NCBI RefSeq assembly: GCF_044594925.1
Contig: NZ_CP138991.1
Span: 2,852,001 to 2,916,000 of the forward strand
Length of the DNA: 64,000 bases
Direction of reading: 5' to 3'
Origin: Maribacter sp044594925
Lineage (GTDB): Bacteria; Bacteroidota; Bacteroidia; Flavobacteriales; Flavobacteriaceae
In this document: one piece after another, positions 9,153 to 16,751 of the stretch
Layout of the letters: each line of letters starts with the position of its first letter
Position numbering within the stretch: the first letter of the stretch is position 1
Translations under genes and position numbers: made by a program
The notes under the pieces: model-generated
Told to the model about the DNA's origin: nothing
Databases searched by the model: none
The model's input: only the letters and a program-made list of their open reading frames with translations

Positions 9153-9554
9153 ATGATGCTTAAAATCAATTCCATAGCAATTGCTTTGCTCATTTTGATC
9201 CAGAGTTTCAATATTCATTTAAGCGATATTGTTGAATTGGATGAGTTAATAGAGCATGCCCAGTTCCACGCCAAGGAATATGGAGACGACTTCTTTGTTT
9301 TTATTTCAAAACACTATGGTGAACTTAAAACGGAGCATAATAAAAAGCACCAAGAAGAACAGGAAGAGCATGAAGAACTTCCTTTTCAAAACCAGTGCTA
9401 TACGGCATCACTTTCCGCTTTTGTGTTAAATAAAACCGCGCTTTACCCATTGGAAATAGCTGTTCTTATCAATAGCACCTCAAATTATTTTTATCACGCT
9501 TCCTATCACTCCTTAGAACAGGAAGGTCTCTTTCAGCCTCCACGGCGGGCATAA
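9153..9554 (+). CDS. Small His/Glu-rich exported protein preceding the metal efflux pump
   Basis: 133 aa; two consecutive ATGs (9153, 9156) could start it. An N-terminal hydrophobic segment (INSIAIALLILIQSF) is either a signal peptide or an anchor. The middle is rich in His and Glu (EHNKKHQEEQEEHEE), suggesting metal binding, and the C-terminus ends in FQPPRRA. Proteins of this size with the same ending occur just upstream of CusA/CzcA genes in Flavobacteriia, to my recollection, so a periplasmic metal-binding or sensing accessory role is likely but unproven. The pump gene starts 74 bp downstream. Confidence 0.7.
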   Translation: MMLKINSIAIALLILIQSFNIHLSDIVELDELIEHAQFHAKEYGDDFFVFISKHYGELKTEHNKKHQEEQEEHEELPFQNQCYTASLSAFVLNKTALYPLEIAVLINSTSNYFYHASYHSLEQEGLFQPPRRA

Positions 9555-9577
9555 TTAAATATTTTATTTTTCTATCT

Positions 9578-9601
9578 GCACAGCGCATAAGCGTATTGTG
9601 C
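9578..9601 (+). other. Hairpin between the His/Glu-rich gene and the efflux pump gene
   Basis: GCACA (9578-9582) pairs with TGTGC (9597-9601), and inside it CGC-ATAA-GCG closes a tight loop. There is no T-tract right after it, so a stabilising, processing or attenuating hairpin is more likely than a full terminator. Confidence 0.35.
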
Positions 9602-9628
9602 TTTCTGTAATTAGTAGTGCTACGAATT

Positions 9629-12600
9629 ATGCTATCATTCCTTATCAATTTCAGTATACGTAACAAGTTTATCGTATTCTTGTTCACCGCATTCATTGTA
9701 TGTTTCGGGTTGTATTCATTAACCCAAATTCCTATTGGTGCAGTACCTGATGTAACCAACAATCAGGTTCAGGTAATCACTACCTCTCGCAATCTTTCCA
9801 CACAGGATATGGAGCAATTCATTACCTATCCCGTGGAGTTAGAAATGGCAAATTTACCGGGTGTAAAGGAGATTCGCTCTGTTACCAAATTTGGACTTTC
9901 AGTGGTGACGGTCGTTTTCGATGATAAAATGGGAACCTATCTTCCACGCCAGCTTTTAGCAGAAAAAATTAAATCAGCTTCAGAGAAGATTCCAGAGGGT
10001 TTTGGCACACCGGAAATGGGTCCGATTACCACAGGGTTAGGGGAAATTTATCAATATATTTTGGATGTAAAGCCCGCTTATAAAGACCAGTATAACGCTA
10101 CCGACCTCCGTACTATCCAAGATTGGATTGTAAAGCGACAACTATCAGGAATTCCAGGTGTGGTGGAGGTCAACACCTGGGGAGGTTTTTTAAAGCAGTA
10201 TGAAGTTGCCATTAAAACTGAAAAACTAAATGCAATGCATATAACGGCACAGGAGGTTTTTACAGCATTGGAAAAAAATAATAGTGTTGCCGGAGGCGGA
10301 TATATTGAAAAAGTGAATCAAGCATATTTTATTCGTGGCGAAGGGCTTATTTCCAATTTGAACGATATTAACAATATTGTAATCAAAAACAGTGACGGAA
10401 TACCAATTTTAGTCAAAGATGTAGCCAAGGTAGGTTATGGTAATGCTATTCGTTTTGGAGCTATCACCGGAAACGGTGAAGGAGAAAAAGTACTTGGTCA
10501 AGTCATGATGCTAAAAGAGGCGAACTCCAAAAAAGTGATTGATGCGGTTAATAAGCGGGTTAATGAAATTTCCAAATCATTACCTGAAGGTGTTTATATT
10601 AATCCTATTCTGGATAGAAGCGAACTTATCTCCAAAACATCCGTTACAGTTGCGGAAAACCTTATTCTAGGTTTCCTGATTGTCATTTTTGTGGTGGTAC
10701 TTTTATTGGGCAATTTTCGTTCAGGACTCGTGGTGGCCTCAGTAATTCCGTTGTGTCTACTCTTTGCACTTTCACTAATGTACGTGTTTGGCGTTGATGC
10801 AAATCTTATGAGTTTGGGGGCTATAGACTTTGGAATCATCATTGACGGAGCTGTTATTATCGTTGAGTTCATTGCTTTTCAGATTACAGCAAAAAGTGCA
10901 GCATTATCTTCATTGAATAAAGAAGATTTACAAATACAAAAGGACAAGATTACCGTAAAAAGTTCGTCTAAAATGATGAATTCTGCCATTTTCGGACAAC
11001 TCATTATCCTTATTGTTTTTATTCCTATTCTTTCTTTAAGTGGCATCGAAGGAAAAATGTTCAGACCTATGGCACTGACCTTTAGTTTTGCCCTAATTGG
11101 AGCAATGGTATTGTGCTTCACCTATGTGCCGGTAGTGGCTTCACTATTCTTAAAACCATCATTGTCAACATCAAAGAATATTTCCGTACGACTCATGAAA
11201 TGGGTAACAATCCGTTACGAACCCATAATCGATTGGGCGTTACGGAGTAAAAAGATAGTTTTAGGCATAACCACCGCACTTTTAATCACCACGGTTATAT
11301 TATTCTCAAAAATGGGAGGCGAATTCGTTCCTACCTTAGACGAGGGGGACTTTGTTATTCAGCCCATATTAAAAACGGGCACTTCTCTAGCGAAAACTGT
11401 AGAAATTACAACACAAATAGAAAACGTTCTATTGAATAACTTCCCAGAAGTAAAACAAGTAGTTACGCGTATTGGTGCTGCTGAAGTACCCACAGACCCA
11501 ATGTCTATGGAAGAAAGTGATGTTATCATTGTCTTAAAACCTAAAAGCGAATGGGTATCTGCGGACAGTAAAGATGAACTGGCCAATAAATTCAAAGAAG
11601 CGTTGGCAATTATCCCCGGTATGGAAGTAGAATTTACCCAACCCATTGAAATGCGTTTTAATGAGCTTATTTCAGGTGTACGCTCGGATGTTGCAATAAA
11701 GATTTTTGGCGATGATTTAGATATATTAAGTAAAACAGGAAATGAAATCAAAGACCTCATTCAAAATATTACTGGTGCCGCAGACATTTCGGTAGAGAAA
11801 ATCATTGGACTTCCGGAAATGAATGTCAGTTACGACCGTACAAAAATTGCCCGCTACGGACTTAATATTCAAGATTTGAACGATATGGTATCTATGGGGT
11901 TTGCAGGTAGAACCGTGGGAAGTGTCTTTGAAGGAGAAAAACGTTTTGATTTAGTGGTACGTTTAGATGCTGAAAACCGAAAAGATATTAGTCATCTCAA
12001 AAACTTATATGTGGATTTACCTTCCGGCGGAAAAATTCCTTTAAACGAATTGGCAGAAATCAGTTATCAAAAAGGAGCCGCTAAAATCTCTAGAGACAAT
12101 ACGCGTAGGCGCATAGTAGTGGGTATCAATGTGCGTGACCGCGACTTACAATCTGTTGTAGATGATATAAAGCAATTAATTGATGAAAATATAAAACTTC
12201 CCATTGGTTACACCATTACATATGGTGGACAGTTTGAAAATCTTCAGAGTGCAAAATCTCGGTTGTTGGTGGCCGTGCCCATTGCACTGCTGCTAATTTT
12301 TATATTGCTTTATTTTGCTTTTAAATCTGTGAAAGAAGCATTACTAATTTATACCGCAATTCCGCTATCAGCAGTTGGCGGTGTACTATTTCTTTGGATA
12401 CGTGATATGCCTTTCAGCATATCGGCAGGGGTTGGTTTTATTGCCTTATTCGGTATAGCTGTCCTAAACGGAATAGTACTCATAGCACATTTTAAAGAAT
12501 TAAAGAATCAACATTTTGAAACCATGGAAATCTTAATAAAGCAAGGAACAAAAGACCGTTTACGCGCGGTGCTATTAACTGCATCTGCAGCGGCACTAGG

Positions 12601-13963
12601 ATTTTTACCCATGGCCGTGTCTACAAATGCTGGAGCTGAAGTACAGCGGCCCCTAGCTACAGTGGTTATCGGCGGACTTGTTACTGCAACATTATTGACC
12701 TTGGTCGTGCTCCCAGTACTATATGCCCTTTTTGAAAAGAATAATAGTAGTCTTAAACCTTCCTTAAAAAATACAATTAGTATTCTTGTCCTTCTGTTTG
12801 GCTTAAGCTTTACCGCTGTTGGAAGCGCTCAGGAAAATCCCAAGAATTTGGAGGAACTCATCCAATTAGCCCTAGAGAATAATGCAAGCTTAAAAGCAGC
12901 TAGGCTCCATATGAAAAAAGCAGATGCACTTATTGGTTCTTCTTTTGACTTCGACAAAACACAGCTATACTATAGTTATGACGAAAATAATTTATCTATT
13001 GGCGGCCTTCCGTTGAATGTAATTGGTGTACAGCAAGACTTCTTGTTTCCCACGGTATATTTTGCCAAGAAAAAAGTGAACAAAGCAACTTATCAATTAA
13101 GCTCTAGCAGTTATGCCATTAAGGAAAAAGCACTGAAAAGAGAAGTAACATCGGCCTACTATCAATATTTATACACGAAAGAAAAAGAAAGCATTTACCA
13201 AAATCTGGATAGCCTATATCAAAACTTTGCACATATGGCAAAACGTCGTTTTGAATTAGGGGAAACCAATTATTTGGAAAAAATAACAGCTGCGAGTAAA
13301 CAAAGGCAACTCAGCATGGCATTAGAACAAGCGCAACAAGATGTCGTCATTTCCTATAACCACTTACAGTCAAAAATTCAGATACCGAATGGTACAGAAA
13401 TTTATATTATACCGTTACGTATTGTTCCTTTAAAGCCTTTAAATATTGAAGAAACCGCAGAGATGAGCTATTCTAAAAATACTGTTGATCTGGTAAACGC
13501 CAAGCGTAAAATGGAAACCCAAAAGTTATTACCAGATATTGGTATTGACTATTTCAAAGGGAATAATAGCACGGTGAACGGGAATTTGTATGGCTACCAG
13601 GCCGGTCTCAAAATACCTTTGTTATTTGGCGGGAATGCTTCACGACTAAAAGCCGCCAAAATTGCATCCGAAATTGCTATTGAAGAGTCCAAAGCATATA
13701 GAATTCAATTAAATTCTAGGTATGAGGAACTACAGGCACAATATAAAAAATACACTAACGCCTTAGACTATTATGAAACGGAGGGTGCCGAGCTCTCAGA
13801 AGAAATCTTAAAAACAGCAAACCTGAGCTTTAGAAATGGAGAAATAGATTTTTTCCAGTATATCCAAAGTATAGAAAATGCAAACGCCATTAAACTAGCA
13901 CGTCTAGAAAATTTAAATACATACAATCAGCTAATTATTCAATTGAACTATCTAAGTCTATAA
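9629..13963 (+). CDS. CusA/CzcA-type heavy-metal RND pump fused to a TolC-like outer-membrane factor
   Basis: 1444 aa from ATG 9629; a GTG four codons earlier is less likely. Residues 1 to about 1035 form a complete HME-RND permease: N-terminal TM (IRNKFIVFLFTAFIV), porter domains, the TM4 proton-relay motif DFGIIIDGAVIIVE and the second TM block. Then comes a hydrophobic stretch (about 1050-1070) ending in SAQ that looks like an internal signal peptide, followed by about 375 residues of TolC/CzcC-type coiled-coil outer-membrane factor (NLEELIQLALENNASLKAA...). The polypeptide thus holds inner- and outer-membrane parts of one tripartite pump. This fusion is known in Bacteroidota annotation. 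Likely substrates are Cu(I)/Ag(I) or Co/Zn/Cd; the sequence does not decide. Confidence 0.93.
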   Translation: MLSFLINFSIRNKFIVFLFTAFIVCFGLYSLTQIPIGAVPDVTNNQVQVITTSRNLSTQDMEQFITYPVELEMANLPGVKEIRSVTKFGLSVVTVVFDDKMGTYLPRQLLAEKIKSASEKIPEGFGTPEMGPITTGLGEIYQYILDVKPAYKDQYNATDLRTIQDWIVKRQLSGIPGVVEVNTWGGFLKQYEVAIKTEKLNAMHITAQEVFTALEKNNSVAGGGYIEKVNQAYFIRGEGLISNLNDINNIVIKNSDGIPILVKDVAKVGYGNAIRFGAITGNGEGEKVLGQVMMLKEANSKKVIDAVNKRVNEISKSLPEGVYINPILDRSELISKTSVTVAENLILGFLIVIFVVVLLLGNFRSGLVVASVIPLCLLFALSLMYVFGVDANLMSLGAIDFGIIIDGAVIIVEFIAFQITAKSAALSSLNKEDLQIQKDKITVKSSSKMMNSAIFGQLIILIVFIPILSLSGIEGKMFRPMALTFSFALIGAMVLCFTYVPVVASLFLKPSLSTSKNISVRLMKWVTIRYEPIIDWALRSKKIVLGITTALLITTVILFSKMGGEFVPTLDEGDFVIQPILKTGTSLAKTVEITTQIENVLLNNFPEVKQVVTRIGAAEVPTDPMSMEESDVIIVLKPKSEWVSADSKDELANKFKEALAIIPGMEVEFTQPIEMRFNELISGVRSDVAIKIFGDDLDILSKTGNEIKDLIQNITGAADISVEKIIGLPEMNVSYDRTKIARYGLNIQDLNDMVSMGFAGRTVGSVFEGEKRFDLVVRLDAENRKDISHLKNLYVDLPSGGKIPLNELAEISYQKGAAKISRDNTRRRIVVGINVRDRDLQSVVDDIKQLIDENIKLPIGYTITYGGQFENLQSAKSRLLVAVPIALLLIFILLYFAFKSVKEALLIYTAIPLSAVGGVLFLWIRDMPFSISAGVGFIALFGIAVLNGIVLIAHFKELKNQHFETMEILIKQGTKDRLRAVLLTASAAALGFLPMAVSTNAGAEVQRPLATVVIGGLVTATLLTLVVLPVLYALFEKNNSSLKPSLKNTISILVLLFGLSFTAVGSAQENPKNLEELIQLALENNASLKAARLHMKKADALIGSSFDFDKTQLYYSYDENNLSIGGLPLNVIGVQQDFLFPTVYFAKKKVNKATYQLSSSSYAIKEKALKREVTSAYYQYLYTKEKESIYQNLDSLYQNFAHMAKRRFELGETNYLEKITAASKQRQLSMALEQAQQDVVISYNHLQSKIQIPNGTEIYIIPLRIVPLKPLNIEETAEMSYSKNTVDLVNAKRKMETQKLLPDIGIDYFKGNNSTVNGNLYGYQAGLKIPLLFGGNASRLKAAKIASEIAIEESKAYRIQLNSRYEELQAQYKKYTNALDYYETEGAELSEEILKTANLSFRNGEIDFFQYIQSIENANAIKLARLENLNTYNQLIIQLNYLSL

Positions 13964-13992
13964 ACTTAAGGTAGACCGGAAAATATATAACC

Positions 13993-15126
13993 ATGAAAAG
14001 AACAATCTATACCCTATTTATAGTTTATACCTTATTTCTCACAAGCTGTAGAGAGAATAAAACCGCTATACCAAGTGTTGATGAAACGCTAAGTGAAGAT
14101 GGCATTATATCCATCACCAAAGAACAGTTCAACAGCAGCGGTATGCTTTTGGGAAAGCTCAGAGAAAAAGCCTTTCCCGTCATGGTACAAACCAATGGTA
14201 TGATTGATGTTCCTCCTGAAAACAGAGCGGTCGTGAGTGCCATGATGGGCGGTTACATTCAACAAACACCTTTACTTATTGGAGATATCGTAAAAAAGGG
14301 GCAGTTATTGGTCACTGTGGAAAATCCTGAATTTATTACCCTTCAACAAAACTACCTAGAGGTAAAACAACAACTTATCTATTTAAAAGTGGAATATGAA
14401 CGGCAACAGACCTTGAAACAAGAAAACATTACCTCTCAAAAGAGTTTTCTAAAAGCGGAAAGCGAATATAAAACCGCAAAGGCAAGATACACCGGTCTTA
14501 AAAAACAGCTAATGATGCTGAATATTTCACCAGAAAAAGTGGAACAAGGAAACATCAACACTTCTGTAGGCATTTATGCTCCTATTAGCGGTAGCATTAC
14601 GCAAATGAATGTAACTAAAGGCACTTATGTATCGCCTGCATCATCCATTCTTGAAATTATCGACAATGACCATATACATATAGAGCTTTCGGTTTTTGAA
14701 AAAGATATTATGAGAATCCGCAAAGGACAGCCTATTCAATTTCAAATTCCTGAAGCTTCGGAAAACACCTTCAAAGCAGAAGTTTACTTAATTGGCACTT
14801 CTATTGGAAAAAACAGAACAATTAAAGTTCATGGACATTTGCAAAAAGAACAACAGAAATTTCTAACGGGCATGTTCGTGGATGCAGCTATTATTACCGA
14901 AAACAGCATTGCTAGGGCATTACCTTCAGAGGCCATTGTAGAGCAAGAAGGTAAGTTTTTTGTGCTTCGAAACACAACGACTAGTGATTCAAGTTATACT
15001 TTTGAATCTTTAGAAATACAACCCGGAAACTCCGTTGATGGGCTTACTATAGTTACAGATGTTTCGCAATTCTCGGATTCCGATATCTTTTTGACGAAAG
15101 GAGCTTTTGATATTTTTGGGGAGTAG
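13993..15126 (+). CDS. RND efflux periplasmic adaptor lipoprotein (CusB/CzcB type)
   Basis: 377 aa. The lipobox LTSC puts the lipidated Cys at residue 19. It has membrane-fusion-protein architecture: a barrel-sandwich first half (QTNGMIDVPPENRAVVSAMMGG), a short alpha-hairpin (YLEVKQQLIYLKVEYERQQTLK), a second lipoyl half (VGIYAPISGSITQMNVTKGTYV) and a beta-barrel. It links the RND part to the TolC-like part of the fused pump encoded 29 bp upstream. There is no separate His/Met-rich metal-binding extension as in CusB. It ends one base before the stop of the convergent ZIP gene. Confidence 0.92.
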   Translation: MKRTIYTLFIVYTLFLTSCRENKTAIPSVDETLSEDGIISITKEQFNSSGMLLGKLREKAFPVMVQTNGMIDVPPENRAVVSAMMGGYIQQTPLLIGDIVKKGQLLVTVENPEFITLQQNYLEVKQQLIYLKVEYERQQTLKQENITSQKSFLKAESEYKTAKARYTGLKKQLMMLNISPEKVEQGNINTSVGIYAPISGSITQMNVTKGTYVSPASSILEIIDNDHIHIELSVFEKDIMRIRKGQPIQFQIPEASENTFKAEVYLIGTSIGKNRTIKVHGHLQKEQQKFLTGMFVDAAIITENSIARALPSEAIVEQEGKFFVLRNTTTSDSSYTFESLEIQPGNSVDGLTIVTDVSQFSDSDIFLTKGAFDIFGE

Positions 15127-15127
15127 C

Positions 15128-15949
15128 CTATCCTAGCCCAACATCTAAAGTCATCATAACAATAAAACCCCCGATAAAGCCCAAAACAGCGATATCTGAA
15201 TGTTTGTCTTGTTGGGTTTCTGGAATCACTTCTTCCACGACAACAAAAATCATGGCTCCTGCGGCAAATGAAAGCGCATAAGGTAAAATAGGTTGAAAAG
15301 TTAACACGGCCCACGCACCTATAACGGCCGCAATCGGTTCTACTACAGCAGATGCCTGACCGTACATAAAACTTCTTCCTCGTGTTAGCCCCTGCCTACG
15401 CAATGGCATCGCAACTGCAAAACCCTCTGGAAAATTCTGAAGACCAATACCTAGAGCCAAAGCTACGGCACCTCCTATGGTTGCACCATCAAAACCTGCC
15501 GCTACCCCCCCAAAAAGAACTCCTACGGCCAAACCTTCCGGTATATTATGCAAGGTTATGGCTAGCGTTAATAACGTGGTTCTATGCCATGGTGTCTTTA
15601 CACCTTCTGCTTCACTTTCCTTAAAATTCAAATGCAAATGCGGTAAAACTTTATCCAATCCAAACAAGAACAAAGCGCCAAGGGCAAATCCTACGGCAGC
15701 CGGAATTACTTTTACGAATCCTTCGCCTGGACTCATTTCAATTCCCGGAGCCAAGAGACTCCAAAAACTAGCAGCGACCATAACTCCTCCCGTAAAACCA
15801 AGCATGCCGTCCATTACCGCTCTATTCGGATTTTTGAAAAAGAAAACCAGTCCGGCTCCAAGAGCGGTTAATCCCCATGTAAAAAGGGTGGCGTAAAATG
15901 CCGCTAAAATTGGGTTAATAGATTCAAAATAGTTTATTACCTGTTCCAT
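15128..15949 (-). CDS. ZIP-family divalent metal transporter (GufA-like)
   Basis: 273 aa, about eight TM helices. The binuclear metal-site motifs are present: HNIPEG (H134-G139) in TM4 and QNFPEG (Q171-G176) in TM5, plus a His-containing loop (LPHLHL, 103-108) between TM3 and TM4. Members of the family move Zn2+, Mn2+ or Fe2+ across the inner membrane, usually inward. The gene lies 31 bp downstream of the DtxR-type regulator on the same strand and is probably co-transcribed with it, which favours Mn or Fe/Zn uptake under that regulator's control. Confidence 0.9.
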   Translation of the reverse strand: MEQVINYFESINPILAAFYATLFTWGLTALGAGLVFFFKNPNRAVMDGMLGFTGGVMVAASFWSLLAPGIEMSPGEGFVKVIPAAVGFALGALFLFGLDKVLPHLHLNFKESEAEGVKTPWHRTTLLTLAITLHNIPEGLAVGVLFGGVAAGFDGATIGGAVALALGIGLQNFPEGFAVAMPLRRQGLTRGRSFMYGQASAVVEPIAAVIGAWAVLTFQPILPYALSFAAGAMIFVVVEEVIPETQQDKHSDIAVLGFIGGFIVMMTLDVGLG

Positions 15950-15980
15950 AAATTATAAGCTAAATGCGCAATCATTAAAA

Positions 15981-16643
15981 TCATTCCTGTTCTATAATCT
16001 CTAAAAACAAATTAGAAGCTATTTGGGAGGAAATTCGTAGTTTTTGGAGCGATGTTTCTAAATACACCGAACCATCGAATTCTTCTTTATCCAGTATTTT
16101 TAAGGTATCTCCCAATGCAATTTTATTCTTATCCAAAAACTTCAAAAATGCAGCCGAAGAGTCGTTAACACCTACGCATATTCCCTGACTGCCAATAGGA
16201 AGTTCACTAATCAATTTTTTTACCGATTTTGTAAACCTTCCGTCCTTAGAAGGAATAGGGTCTCCGTGCGGGTCTACTTTTGGGCTTCCTAAATAACCGT
16301 CCAATTTATCGATTAGCTGCTCACTTTTAATATGTTCTAACTGCTCCGCAACTTCATGGACCTCATCCCAGGCAAAATCTAATTTTTCTACCAAGAAAAC
16401 TTCCCACAAACGATGTTTCCTAATAATGGATAAGGCAGATAACCTACCCCGCTCCGTTAATGAAACTCCCTTGTATTTTTTATAAAAAATAAGGTCTTTA
16501 TCAGATAGTTTTTTGATCATATCCGTTACCGAAGAAGGTTTGGTATCCATCTGCTTGGCTATCGCATTAGTAGATATCGCAATTTGTTCACCTTTACTTA
16601 GGTGATAAATACCTTTGATATAGTCTTCTTCAGAGAGTGTCAT
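15981..16643 (-). CDS. DtxR/MntR-family metal-dependent transcriptional regulator
   Basis: 220 aa. An N-terminal winged helix (about 1-60: EEDYIKGIYHL, TKPSSVTDMIKKLSDKDLIFY) is followed by the dimerisation/metal-binding domain with the family residues in RHRLWEVFLVE and EVAEQLEHI and the DPHGDPIP turn. A FeoA/SH3-like C-terminal domain covers about 150-220. The family uses Mn2+ or Fe2+ as corepressor. It is transcribed with the ZIP transporter and diverges from a TonB receptor; the shared intergenic region holds a palindrome (16696-16711) that is a good candidate operator. Confidence 0.9.
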   Translation of the reverse strand: MTLSEEDYIKGIYHLSKGEQIAISTNAIAKQMDTKPSSVTDMIKKLSDKDLIFYKKYKGVSLTERGRLSALSIIRKHRLWEVFLVEKLDFAWDEVHEVAEQLEHIKSEQLIDKLDGYLGSPKVDPHGDPIPSKDGRFTKSVKKLISELPIGSQGICVGVNDSSAAFLKFLDKNKIALGDTLKILDKEEFDGSVYLETSLQKLRISSQIASNLFLEIIEQE

Positions 16644-16695
16644 TAACCAATTTAAATAATATGCTAAAATACATTTTTATATATAAAAACAAATT

Positions 16696-16711
16696 TTTAG
16701 CTTTGTCTAAA
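16696..16711 (+). promoter_or_regulatory. Candidate DtxR-type operator overlapping the TonB-receptor -7 element
   Basis: TTTAG-CTTTGT-CTAAA is an inverted repeat of 5-bp arms around 6 bases. Within it, TAGCTTTG (16698-16705) matches the Bacteroidota -7 consensus TAnnTTTG for the gene starting at 16752, leaving a leader of about 40 nt. A bound repressor would block this promoter. Size and A/T-rich arms ending in TTTAG/CTAAA resemble DtxR/MntR sites, but binding is inferred. The flanks also carry inverted copies of TTATTTAAAT near each gene. Confidence 0.5.
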
Positions 16712-16751
16712 TTAATATTTTGAGTTATTTAAATATTATTTTAAGACTTTA

